Shown: positions 10,701-19,090 of the stretch, one piece after another | Layout of the letters: the number at the start of each line of letters is the position of its first letter | Numbering within the stretch: position 1 is the first letter of the stretch | Source: Pontiella sulfatireligans | Lineage (GTDB): Bacteria; Verrucomicrobiota; Kiritimatiellia; Kiritimatiellales; Pontiellaceae | Length of the DNA: 64,000 nt | NCBI RefSeq assembly: GCF_900890705.1 | Contig: NZ_CAAHFH010000001.1 | Coordinates: forward strand, 1,612,001-1,676,000 | Direction of reading: 5' to 3' | Program-made: the position numbers and the translations under genes | The notes under the pieces: generated by a model | Databases searched by the model: none | What the model was told of the DNA's origin: nothing | What the model saw: the letters and a program-made list of their open reading frames with translations, nothing else

Positions 10701-10875
10701 AGTCCGGCTCTATCGCCTGATCAAATGTATAAGTTTTAAAATTGGGCTGGGGCTGAAGATCAGTCAATACTCCATCAATAGCATGCCCCGTGAACGGCAT
10801 CGAAAACAACGCCGATATAACAACAACCTTACACCGCACGAATCGTGCGGTTGATCTATTATTTTTATTCATCAT
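7756..10875 (-). CDS. PL8-type chondroitin ABC lyase-like enzyme, copy A
   Basis: This 1039-residue exported lyase aligns by motif with Proteus vulgaris chondroitin ABC lyase I along its length. It has an N-terminal carbohydrate-binding jelly roll (LQWDWSKSGASF, LWVYNE, LNFTGWRELK), an alpha-toroid, then beta-sandwich domains. The catalytic set is present with matching spacing: His466 and Tyr473 in HRQHYSGY, Arg525 in AGRHP, Glu625 in GTEIYG. These correspond to His501, Tyr508, Arg560 and Glu653 of the Proteus enzyme. A signal peptide ends near FTGHA. It should cleave uronic-acid linkages of a chondroitin/dermatan-like chain by beta-elimination; the exact substrate is unknown. The stop overlaps the GH29 start. 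Its last residues (KRKEKI) differ from those of copy B, where the GH29 ribosome site was created. Confidence 0.88.
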   Translation of the reverse strand: MMNKNNRSTARFVRCKVVVISALFSMPFTGHAIDGVLTDLQPQPNFKTYTFDQAIEPDFTAHEDSVLSRNGKVLHGASGKSLQWDWSKSGASFQYRNNQAFKNLKGEQERNVAKWDVSHWLSTFSLWVYNETASDEKLWFSIGDGTSEDARFYMLLNFTGWRELKALYGRDIPGFPNQKTADTLTVFSPEGNHSGTLYFDDFCPRMEVEERFVGPTDYSPWVATEYITRRAQRDPLPVPESITDAQMADMKMITGRLESLYTRKIKPRKISTEKMDELRALYTRWNISRNGTQIDGLDIVYAAMAQFENGLAVKYYPASFWKKNVTPIMEAYQAASDEDMKAELKGMLDGLVDLWLQQSKGFKDRGVARDNFVWPILAYQDELKASGRYGELVASVQKVAVDVSFLDVYPYAQGSVYTASIAASLYPVLLKENSPEKWIELLEFKRWAEHVVHHAEFKPDGTLHHHRQHYSGYSIPSLGAATRLVQLFSNTSLALEETHKQVRRALEVVHFYIINNHGPRAFAGRHPRQRTNLSPSFLNMAKSGDPYTGESIDREMAANFLYHAQRNKPRKAYAPFVKKYTEMGVTAAETPSGHLTLNHSVAALHRRDDWMAVVRGANQYYVGTEIYGFQQNNSMGRNVFNGMLNVISSGNPVNPDDSGFILDRGWNWNYWPGTTVRDLPFDALAAHFLVEEYYADEYFAGGTSLGANGVFALKFHEIPPTRVAPPKRWFEPKDYQQRIKDAMFDESHHARKSYAFFDDLIVALGSGIKNQDKDHRTVTVLFQNHLNDDVVNDFVLADTSKTFPLDKTLGAENAWFVDSQRIGYYVPSDNDEVQLSRGEKSSPFYPSPRVNTIVEGRGPMEWGVIDHGKAPKESGYEYAMLINADESKMKDFSVRPPYEVLQNDQDAHVVRHAESRTTSYVLFENADKVDAGPLYGASKPCILMIQEVGEDRIKISLVDPDLGESIGKGDDTYVANKHYVIGTKVTLSLNGRWWSNIFHPQAGEAYADMVDEECYVTKVEFHCKQGLPVEIELKRKEKI

Positions 10876-11097
10876 TTATTCCTTACATTTACCCTGAATT
10901 CGCGAGTTAATTTACTGCAAAGGTCCAGCCTCACTGAATTCACACGGCTAGGATGCGGCAGGCTGATATCCCCGCTTTCACCCTACCCATGATTTCAGCG
11001 GTACGGATTCTCGGATCATCCGACAACCCGCCAGCACCAAAGAACACTTAAATGTGATGCGGCTATAAAACCACCATCATCCGAAAAGATACGCTCA

Positions 11098-14000
11098 TCA
11101 AAGTTTCGCCCTGCGCTTCAACTCAATTTCAACCGGCAAACCTTGCTTGCAATGGAACTCCACTTTCGTCACGGAACGCTCTTCTTCAACGATATCCGTA
11201 TACGCTGCACCAGCCTGCGGATGGAAATTATTGCTCCACCACCGACCGTTGAGGCTCAACGTGACTTTGGTTCCGATCACATAGTGCTTGTTGGCCACAT
11301 ACGTATCGTCGCCCTTGCCGATCGATTCTCCTAGATCGGGGTCTACCAGGCTGATTTTTATCCGATCCTCTCCAACTTCCTGAATCATCAGAATGCAGGG
11401 TTTGCTGGCTCCATAAAGAGGACCCGCATCCACCTTGTCTGCATTTTCGAACAATACATACGAGGTGGTTCGACTTTCCGCATGCCGTACAACATGTGCA
11501 TCCTGATCGTTCTGCAATACCTCGTAGGGCGGTTTCGCCGAAAAATCCTTCATCTTCGATTCATCGGCATTGATTAGCATTGCATATTCATAGCCGCTCT
11601 CTTTGGGGGCCTTGCCATGATCAATAACTCCCCATTCCATGGGGCCCCGACCCTCCACAATCGTATTCGCATTTTTCGAAGGATAAAACGGCGATGATTT
11701 TTCGCCGCGAGACAGCTGAACCTCATCGTTGTCAGACGGCACGTAATAACCAATTCTCTGACTATCGACAAACCATGCATTCTCCGCCCCCAGCGTTTTA
11801 TCCAAAGGGAAGGTTTTTGAGGTGTCCGCCAGAACAAAATCATTCACGACGTCGTCGTTCAAATGATTCTGAAACAACACGGTAACCGTACGATGGTCTT
11901 TGTCTCGGTTCTTAATCCCCGATCCCAGCGCCACAATCAGATCGTCGAAAAAGGCATAGGACTTGCGGGCATGATGACTTTCATCAAACATGGCATCCTT
12001 GATTCTCTTCTGATAGTCCTTCGGCTCGAACCAGCGTTTCGGAGGCGCGGCTCTCGTGGGAGGAATCTCATGGAATTTCAGGGCAAAAACCCCGTTTGCG
12101 CCCAACGAGGTCCCCCCCGCGAAATATTCATCCGCATAATATTCCTCGACCAAGAAATGGGCCGTCAGCGCATCAAATGGCAAATCCCGCACCGTGGTTC
12201 CTGGCCAATAGTTCCAGTTCCAGCCCTGATCGAGAATAAACCCACTGTCATCCGGATTGACCGGGTTTCCAGAGGAAATAATATTCAACATGCCGTTAAA
12301 GACATTACGACCCATGCTATTATTTTGCCCGTAACCGTAGATTTCCGTACCCACATAATACTGGTTGGCCCCTCGCACGACCGCCATCCAATCATCACGA
12401 CGATGCAACGCCGCAACTGAATGGTTCAATGTTAAATGGCCGGAAGGAGTCGCGGCGGCGGTGATCCCCATTTCAGTATACTTTTTAATGAACGGCGCGT
12501 AGGCCGTTCGCGGTTTATTGCGTTGTGCGTGATAGAGAAAATTCGCGGCCATTTCTCGATCAATGGATTCCCCCGTAAAGGGATTTTTCAATTCCGCCAA
12601 ATTAAGAAAAGAAGGAGAAAGATTAGCACCCTGTCGGGGATGGCGCCCTGCAAACGCACGTGGGCCATGGTTGTTAATGACATAAAAATGAACGACCTCC
12701 AGCGCACGTCTAACCTGTTTATGCGTTTCATCCAAGGCCAGCGAGGTGTTGCTGAATAATTGCACAAGACGCGTGGCGGCCCCAAGAGAAGGAATGCTAT
12801 AGCCCGAATAGTGTTGCCGATGATGATGCAAGGTCCCGTCCGGCTTGAATTCCGCATGGTGGACAACATGCTCAGCCCACCGCTTAAACTCCAAAAGTTC
12901 GACCCATTTTTCCGGCGAATTTTCTTTCAGCAATACAGGATATAACGAAGCGGCGATGGACGCGGTGTACACGCTTCCCTGGGCATAAGGGTAAACATCC
13001 AGAAAAGAAACATCGACAGCAACCTTTTGCACACTGGCGACCAATTCTCCGTATCGTCCAGAGGCCTTCAGTTCATCCTGATAGGCCAAGATGGGCCACA
13101 CAAAATTATCCTTAGCCACCCCCCGATCCTTGAATGCCTGGCTTTGCTGAAGCCACAAATCGACCAACCCATCCAGCATGCCCTTGAGCTCGGCCTTCAT
13201 GTCCTCATCCGAAACCGCCTGATAGGCTTCCATGATCGGGGTGACATTCTTCTTCCAAAAAGCTACAGGATAATACTTTACCGGCAAGGTTTCAAACTGC
13301 GCCATTGCGGCATACACAATATCAAGTCCGTCGATCTGCGTTCCATTCCGGGAAATATTCCAACGAGTATATAAGGCTCGAAGTTCATCCATCTTTTCCG
13401 TACTAATCTTACGGGGTTTGATCTTACGGGTATACAATGACTCCAGCCGCCCCGTGATCATTTTCATATCCGCCATCTGGGCGTCGGTAATGGACTCCGG
13501 CACCGGCAGAGGGTCCCGCTGTGCGCGTCTCGTGATGTACTCCGTGGCTACCCAGGGAACATAGTCAGCAGGTCCCACAAAGCGCTCCTCCACTTCCATC
13601 CGAGGACAAAAGTCGTCAAAATAGAGCGTGCCCGAATGATTTCCTTCGGGCGAAAAGACCGTCAAGGTATCTGCGGTTTCCTGATTAGGGAACCCAGGTA
13701 TATCCCGTCCGTACAACGCCTTTAATTCGCGCCATCCTGTAAAATTAAGCAACATGTAGAATCGCGCATCTTCACTCGTTCCATCACCAATGGAAAACCA
13801 CAGCTTTTCGTCGGACACCGTTTCGTTGTATACCCAAAGGGAGAAGGTGCTCAGCCAATGAGAAACATCCCATTTCGTAATGTTCCGCTCATGTTCGCCT
13901 TTTAGATTTTTAAACGCCTGATTATTCCGATACTGAAAACTCGCACCGGATTTCGACCAGTCCCACTGCAACGATTTACCCGACGCCCCGTGAAGTACCT

Positions 14001-14214
14001 TTCCATTACGTGAAAGGACGGAGTCCTCATGGGCGGTAAAATCCTGCTCTATCGCCTGATCAAATGTATAAGTTTTAAAATTGGGCTGGGGCTGAAGATC
14101 CGCCAACAAACCACCAGCGGCATGCCCCGTGAATGGCATCGAAAACAACGCCGCTATAACAACAACCTTACACCGCACGAATCGAGCGGTTGATCTATTA
14201 TTTTTATTCATCAT
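11098..14214 (-). CDS. PL8-type chondroitin ABC lyase-like enzyme, copy B
   Basis: This 1038-residue protein is nearly identical to the gene at 7756 through most of its length, including the signal peptide, so the two are a recent tandem duplication. The catalytic motifs HRQHYSGY, AGRHP and GTEIYG are all intact. Differences cluster in short patches, for example the region after MAQFE and the loop after SPSFLN, plus scattered substitutions. AAGGA precedes a doubled ATG (ATGATG) as in copy A, and either ATG could be used. The 222 bp gap to copy A does not resemble the 188 bp gap upstream of copy B beyond the ribosome site. Both copies look functional. Dosage or slightly different specificity are possible reasons for keeping two. 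Confidence 0.88.
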   Translation of the reverse strand: MMNKNNRSTARFVRCKVVVIAALFSMPFTGHAAGGLLADLQPQPNFKTYTFDQAIEQDFTAHEDSVLSRNGKVLHGASGKSLQWDWSKSGASFQYRNNQAFKNLKGEHERNITKWDVSHWLSTFSLWVYNETVSDEKLWFSIGDGTSEDARFYMLLNFTGWRELKALYGRDIPGFPNQETADTLTVFSPEGNHSGTLYFDDFCPRMEVEERFVGPADYVPWVATEYITRRAQRDPLPVPESITDAQMADMKMITGRLESLYTRKIKPRKISTEKMDELRALYTRWNISRNGTQIDGLDIVYAAMAQFETLPVKYYPVAFWKKNVTPIMEAYQAVSDEDMKAELKGMLDGLVDLWLQQSQAFKDRGVAKDNFVWPILAYQDELKASGRYGELVASVQKVAVDVSFLDVYPYAQGSVYTASIAASLYPVLLKENSPEKWVELLEFKRWAEHVVHHAEFKPDGTLHHHRQHYSGYSIPSLGAATRLVQLFSNTSLALDETHKQVRRALEVVHFYVINNHGPRAFAGRHPRQGANLSPSFLNLAELKNPFTGESIDREMAANFLYHAQRNKPRTAYAPFIKKYTEMGITAAATPSGHLTLNHSVAALHRRDDWMAVVRGANQYYVGTEIYGYGQNNSMGRNVFNGMLNIISSGNPVNPDDSGFILDQGWNWNYWPGTTVRDLPFDALTAHFLVEEYYADEYFAGGTSLGANGVFALKFHEIPPTRAAPPKRWFEPKDYQKRIKDAMFDESHHARKSYAFFDDLIVALGSGIKNRDKDHRTVTVLFQNHLNDDVVNDFVLADTSKTFPLDKTLGAENAWFVDSQRIGYYVPSDNDEVQLSRGEKSSPFYPSKNANTIVEGRGPMEWGVIDHGKAPKESGYEYAMLINADESKMKDFSAKPPYEVLQNDQDAHVVRHAESRTTSYVLFENADKVDAGPLYGASKPCILMIQEVGEDRIKISLVDPDLGESIGKGDDTYVANKHYVIGTKVTLSLNGRWWSNNFHPQAGAAYTDIVEEERSVTKVEFHCKQGLPVEIELKRRAKL

Positions 14215-14408
14215 TCATTCCTTAAGTTCACCTATATAGACACTTTAAAAACCAGGGCCGATTGCCCCTCAACGGCAGGCGCGGTAATCGTTAGTCCTTT
14301 GGTTTTCATTCTTGACTCCACATCATCTCCATTCAAAATGGGTCAAGTTTTTTAAATATATTTGCTAATCAATAAAGGCTTTAGGCACAGACCGATCCTC
14401 GCTCTGCT

Positions 14409-16421
14409 TTATGTTAGATTGCCTTCGACGTTTCCAAAATCGACTGTAATGGTACGTCCATCCTTAAGCTCCAACTTCACGCCGCATGGTTGACCGGAAG
14501 GTGCCCAGGGAAGCAACTCATAGGAACGGATCGGCATCAATTCATCGTTCGACCAATTTCCGTTGTCCTGGCGATGCAGCATCACGGTGATCAACAGTTC
14601 CATCCCGGAGTAGTCGGTCTCGACGGTGCGATTTGCGTAGATCACCGTACTTTCTTCCGCTTCCGAATTCTTGCCTTGGTGCTTGGCGGCCTGAAGGTTT
14701 TCCCATCCGTGGACGGAGGTCATCGCTAGCTTGCGCCCCTTGATCGATCCCGTAAGCGTTTTGCACCCATCCGCAGTTCCCGGCTCAACGTTGGCGGATT
14801 TCCCATCGAAATGCGGCAAAGCATAATGGCCGAGGTGGAGCTGGTTGCTGTAGGGCAACCGAATGCGATCCACCCGAATGACACCTCCCGGAATAATGAG
14901 ATCGGCGAGATCAATTCGCTCCATGCCCTTATTCACCACATATGTCAGAAGAGAATTGGCTCCCATGCCCGCCTTCATGTTCAGCGTACGATACATGACG
15001 CCATCCTCAAAGCGGTTGAAACCAATCGTCAGCGGAATGCGGAATCCACCGCCACCGAGGTCACGCACCGAATAATTGATCGGATTACTGCCTCGTTCGG
15101 ACTCATCCTCGTAGCAATAATCTGCGTTAAAAGATAACTGATTATAATAAGGCGAATGCTGAGGCACCTTACCGGTCAAGATCTCACTAGCTCCGGTATC
15201 CCCGCGGTTGATCACCTGAATACCGGGACCTTCCAGCTCGACCGTTTCCGTACGATCCCCCAGCTCTGGCCAGAACCCTTCGTTTTCTTCAGCCGTCCAG
15301 AACGGGGAGTCCTTCGGCAACGATAACGCCACAAAAATTTTGGCCACCCAGAACGGACTGGCGGCACAACTGTAAAATTGAATCAACGGTTCAAATGGGC
15401 CGTAATACCCCAGACACGGCACGCCGTTTACATACAGATCGTCTCGAGTAACAAACTGCAGCATATTCGCCGAAGCAATACGCCGGGCAAATCCAGGATT
15501 CAAGACCGGATCATTCATCAAAAAGTGCCCCCCCAGTGCCGCCGAATTTCCGAACCGATAATTGAGGCTGCGTCCCCACATCAACTGGTGTCCTTCCCTT
15601 GAATAAAAACGGGGCCAGTTTTCGATGAATTCCCGATTACGTTTTTCGATAACCGCGGCGATTTCCGGCTCATGTTCATAGCCATACCAGCGACACCAAA
15701 GCGGCCCATAAAAATGGTAGCCCCATGGGTTATACAAATCATAGCACGGATCATCATTGTACCAACCATCACCGGAATACTGTGCCATCAGATGTTGCAG
15801 GTGATCCTTCAAGATCACTTCATCAATCTCAAAGCCCGTGACCTTCAGGAAGGTGAGCATTAACACATTGAAAAAGCGCCAATTGTGCCCAATGGTCTGG
15901 CTATGCGCATAATCAGAAAGCAGTGTTGCCACCTGTTGCTTTTCTTCAGTTGAATAGCGCTCCCAGATCTGCTCGCGACATTGCATCAATCCGACCACCA
16001 GCGCTCCGCCCTCCACGGTCTGCTGATACTGCATTTTGCCATATTCTTCGTTGAACTGGACAATGGAACCCGCATAACGGGGCGACTCCGGATCCGTGGC
16101 CTGCAGGATCTGGTGCGCATAATAATCGCGGAGGTTCAGCCCGTTGCTCACGGCATCCGGCAGATCGGAAATCACGGGAGCGGCGGCCATGAAGGTACGC
16201 GCCAACCCTTCTAATTCCGCCGCCTGGAAACGGTGCTTCGGATCATCCGCCTGCGGATAGGAAACTTTACTTTGCTTGGGAATAACAATCGGATCGTCCA
16301 TTCCCTTGATGTGCTGAAAGACCCCATCCACCAGAAACTTCGCACATTCCACCCAATGATCCCGTGTCATACCCGTGAACGGACTTTTCTCAAAATCTGG
16401 ATTCTTTAATTCATAAGCCAC
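14409..16421 (-). CDS. DUF2264 family protein, cytoplasmic
   Basis: This 670-residue protein matches the DUF2264 pattern: AAELEGLARTF near residue 68, NWRFFNVLML, YSGDGWYND, then YNPWGYHFYGPLW. The family is predicted to have an alpha/alpha-toroid with a beta-sandwich, like many polysaccharide lyases and unsaturated glycoside-processing enzymes; no reaction can be assigned from sequence. The start is GTG 16419-16421, supported by a GGAG site 8 bases upstream. There is no signal peptide, unlike the neighbouring lyases, so it may act on imported oligosaccharides. It is followed 195 bases later by PL8 copy B and likely belongs to the same operon or regulon. Confidence 0.75.
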   Translation of the reverse strand: MAYELKNPDFEKSPFTGMTRDHWVECAKFLVDGVFQHIKGMDDPIVIPKQSKVSYPQADDPKHRFQAAELEGLARTFMAAAPVISDLPDAVSNGLNLRDYYAHQILQATDPESPRYAGSIVQFNEEYGKMQYQQTVEGGALVVGLMQCREQIWERYSTEEKQQVATLLSDYAHSQTIGHNWRFFNVLMLTFLKVTGFEIDEVILKDHLQHLMAQYSGDGWYNDDPCYDLYNPWGYHFYGPLWCRWYGYEHEPEIAAVIEKRNREFIENWPRFYSREGHQLMWGRSLNYRFGNSAALGGHFLMNDPVLNPGFARRIASANMLQFVTRDDLYVNGVPCLGYYGPFEPLIQFYSCAASPFWVAKIFVALSLPKDSPFWTAEENEGFWPELGDRTETVELEGPGIQVINRGDTGASEILTGKVPQHSPYYNQLSFNADYCYEDESERGSNPINYSVRDLGGGGFRIPLTIGFNRFEDGVMYRTLNMKAGMGANSLLTYVVNKGMERIDLADLIIPGGVIRVDRIRLPYSNQLHLGHYALPHFDGKSANVEPGTADGCKTLTGSIKGRKLAMTSVHGWENLQAAKHQGKNSEAEESTVIYANRTVETDYSGMELLITVMLHRQDNGNWSNDELMPIRSYELLPWAPSGQPCGVKLELKDGRTITVDFGNVEGNLT

Positions 16422-16642
16422 AATTCAATCTCCATTAAGTAAACATCACTCTATTTTCTAAAAAAGCAGAAGAGCCTTGCCAATCCTACCTGACCGACAA
16501 GCCACCTTCTTAATAGTGTGATATTCATTTATAGACATGAACGAGGCAACAGACATAATGCGGTATTAAAACGTCCGATTTGCGACTATTCTCCAATTTT
16601 CCGAGGCAAGGGCGGTCCGTAATTCGTTGAATGAAACCAGGT

Positions 16643-18256
16643 CTACTGAATAATAAAACCGGCATTCACCCAATCCCCGTATTCCAACGGATACGGCGTG
16701 CCGGTGCTGATAACCGACAGGGTAATTTGTCTGCTACCGAGAGGGATCTCAACATCAAATCCCCATGGAGCGCTCCCCACTCTCATTATCGGGCTACTTG
16801 CATGCTCAACTCCGTCGATTAGTACCAAAAAGCGCAAACTCGGGTACATCGCCACGCGACGCCCCCTTTCGCTCGGGCTAATTTCTGTTTCTTCAAATAA
16901 GAATCTGTCATCTATACCAACCGACGCAACAAACCGTTTATATTCAGGTTTTAATGGATAATAGGCACTGGTCGGAGAACGCATTCCAATTCCTCGTTCG
17001 TAGACGTCCGACCGCAGGGTTAAAGGCGTACCACTGAACGATAAATCATTGATCACCTCATAGTTAAAGACGGCCCTTCCTTTAATCTCCCGCTCTACCT
17101 CGGAAAGATGGATATCCGGCACCGACGGAGTTTCTGAAAGGGATACATAATACCCCTCGCTGATGAGGGAAACTGGTTTCCCGTTCCGGTAGGCGACCGC
17201 CTTTAACTCGACAGTATCGGAAAGCACAATCGGTTGGTCATACCGCATTGAGTGCGGCGAGGGCTCGCTTCCATCCAACGTGTAGAAAAACTCAGCGTTC
17301 TTCAACCAAGGGGATGACAAAACAACCGCCGATTCGCCCCGAAAAGAATAGGGCCGTTCCTTAACGCCCCAAGGCGCCATGCGAACAAATTCTGTCAGCG
17401 ATTTAGCTTCTGCCGAATTCTGATTCTGCATCAATTCTCCCATGTTGATGGAAGGAACATTCAACCGCTCGATATCAGCTACAATATTTGCCGTACCCGC
17501 TTCATGTAATATATTTTCAACTGAATTGGGATCGGTAAATGCATCAACCAAATCACGGGCAACGAGACAATCAATACCGAGTTCATACAGGCTACGTATG
17601 GCCGCAGGCTTCCCTAAAACACAAGCGTTTGCATGCACCCCGGCATAAATTAATGTCGTAACGTTGTTTTCCTTGCATAGAGAAAATAGCTCCTCGGCAC
17701 CGCACACCACATAATCATCCTCTCTCACAATTAAATCTGGATGCATGCTATCCCATCCATAATTCCTTTTACATTGGATGCCAGAACCGCACATACAATG
17801 CACCGGAAGTCCCCCAGAGGATTTCGCCAAATGGAACTCCCTGAGCTTGATGGCATCGTGACGCTTTACCGCCGCCGCCTTTTCTCTAGGTATGGTTCCC
17901 GAATAGCCGCCCACCGCACCGGTCGGTGCCCAAAATATTTTTAGACCGAGTGCTCGGGCGGTTTCAAAGGTATCGTTCATCCTCGGCACCATGGCACCCA
18001 CCCGGTTGCAGGCGGTATTGCACCAATGATGGTTCCACATATCGATTACGACGACGCCGATCTCATCGGCCGCAACCGACCGCACCTTTTGAATAGGCTG
18101 CCCCCCCTCTCGGGTTCGCAGTTCCAACTCGATTAGCTTAGAAGATTCATTTCCGTGCACACTCCCTGAAATGAAGATCAGGGCAAACAATACAGCAAAA
18201 ACTGGCGTCGTAATCCTGTAAACGCCGGTTGAAAAGTGCGGCGGGCGACGGCCCAA
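16643..18256 (-). CDS. Exported isochorismatase-like cysteine hydrolase with NPCBM domain, N-terminus formed by IS end
   Basis: Residues about 45-270 have the cysteine hydrolase (isochorismatase-like) pattern: VVVIDMWNHHW with the catalytic Asp and AGVHANACVLGKP with the catalytic Cys. Residues about 315-370 form a chitobiase/Fn3-like strand set (YTLDGSEPS). The C-terminal 150 residues are an NPCBM-type carbohydrate-binding domain (RFVASVGIDDR). A hydrophobic export signal lies at residues 17-35. The first 12-13 codons, including the TTG start at 18256, are inside the terminal inverted repeat of the IS21-family element. The native start was therefore lost and the present one is fortuitous, so expression is uncertain. 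Attachment to a glycan through NPCBM is inference. Confidence 0.75.
   Translation of the reverse strand: MGRRPPHFSTGVYRITTPVFAVLFALIFISGSVHGNESSKLIELELRTREGGQPIQKVRSVAADEIGVVVIDMWNHHWCNTACNRVGAMVPRMNDTFETARALGLKIFWAPTGAVGGYSGTIPREKAAAVKRHDAIKLREFHLAKSSGGLPVHCMCGSGIQCKRNYGWDSMHPDLIVREDDYVVCGAEELFSLCKENNVTTLIYAGVHANACVLGKPAAIRSLYELGIDCLVARDLVDAFTDPNSVENILHEAGTANIVADIERLNVPSINMGELMQNQNSAEAKSLTEFVRMAPWGVKERPYSFRGESAVVLSSPWLKNAEFFYTLDGSEPSPHSMRYDQPIVLSDTVELKAVAYRNGKPVSLISEGYYVSLSETPSVPDIHLSEVEREIKGRAVFNYEVINDLSFSGTPLTLRSDVYERGIGMRSPTSAYYPLKPEYKRFVASVGIDDRFLFEETEISPSERGRRVAMYPSLRFLVLIDGVEHASSPIMRVGSAPWGFDVEIPLGSRQITLSVISTGTPYPLEYGDWVNAGFIIQ
18217..18247 (+). repeat. Left terminal inverted repeat of IS21-family element
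   Basis: Thirty-one bases, starting TGTAAACGCCGG, are the exact reverse complement of 20693-20723. The neighbouring cysteine-hydrolase frame starts translation just inside this end. Confidence 0.92.
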
Positions 18257-18310
18257 AAGTGCAACACTTTCCCGTTAATTACCCCGCATCCTTGCGAGTG
18301 TCAATTTCTC

Positions 18311-19090
18311 CTACGATTTCTTCTTGGATTGCCGCTGTTTTCGGCGGCGTATTGAATCCTGCAGCCTGAAGCTTTCGCCGTTGGCTTCGAGGATATGAAC
18401 CCGGTGGGTCAGACGATCCAACAGCGCCCCTGTCAGGCGCTGGGAGCCGAGCACCTCTGTCCATGACTCAAAGGGCAGATTGGTTGTCACAATCAAACTG
18501 GTGCGCTCGTAGGCCCGGCTGACGACCTCGAAGAGCAGTTCAGACCCCATTTTGGAGAACGGCACATATCCGAGTTCATCAAGAACAAGCAGGTCGAGTC
18601 GGTCGAGCTGTTTGAAGAACCGTTCAAGCTGCCGCTCCTCCCGCCGTTCGAGCAACTGGGTAACCAGGCCGGTCACGCCGAAGAACCGAATCCTGAAGCC
18701 CATCTGACAGGCGGCAAAGGACAGGGCCGTTGCCAGGTGGGTCTTGCCCGTTCCGCTGTTGCCGATGAGCAGCACGTTCTCCCGCTCCTTAATAAACTCA
18801 CCGTGGGCGAGTTCCCGCACGAGCGGCTGGTTGATCGAGGGCTGATCCTCGAAGCGGAAGCTGTCGAGCGTCTTAACCACAGGGAACCGGGCGGACTTGA
18901 GCCGACGTTCGGCCGCCCGTTGTTCCCGGTCGTGGATCTCCTGCTCGATCAGGCGAAGCAGATAGGTTGAATAGTCCGCTCCTTCCGCCTGGCAGACCGC
19001 CGCCATCTTACGATGCTCCCGCAGGATGCTCGGCAGCTTGAGGGTTTTGAGATAATGCTCCAAAAGCACCTTGGAGGATGCCCCGCTCAT
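18311..19090 (-). CDS. istB: IS21 transposition helper ATPase IstB
   Basis: This 259-residue AAA+ ATPase assists the IstA transposase in target selection. It has a Walker A motif GNSGTGKTHLA and a Walker B motif LDLLVLDELGYVPFS, a sensor segment LIVTTNLPFESW, and a basic C-terminus (RRRKQRQSKKK). Its ATG (19088-19090) overlaps the istA stop by 4 bases (ATGA), giving coupled translation. The frame can be extended upstream inside istA, but that extension is low-complexity arginine/proline-rich shadow and is rejected. Confidence 0.95.
   Translation of the reverse strand: MSGASSKVLLEHYLKTLKLPSILREHRKMAAVCQAEGADYSTYLLRLIEQEIHDREQRAAERRLKSARFPVVKTLDSFRFEDQPSINQPLVRELAHGEFIKERENVLLIGNSGTGKTHLATALSFAACQMGFRIRFFGVTGLVTQLLERREERQLERFFKQLDRLDLLVLDELGYVPFSKMGSELLFEVVSRAYERTSLIVTTNLPFESWTEVLGSQRLTGALLDRLTHRVHILEANGESFRLQDSIRRRKQRQSKKKS

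Noticed and set aside
16579..16604. TTTGCGA upstream of the DUF2264 gene as another member of the box-pair regulon
   Set aside because: Only one good box is present. The nearest partial match is at the wrong spacing (about 19 bp).
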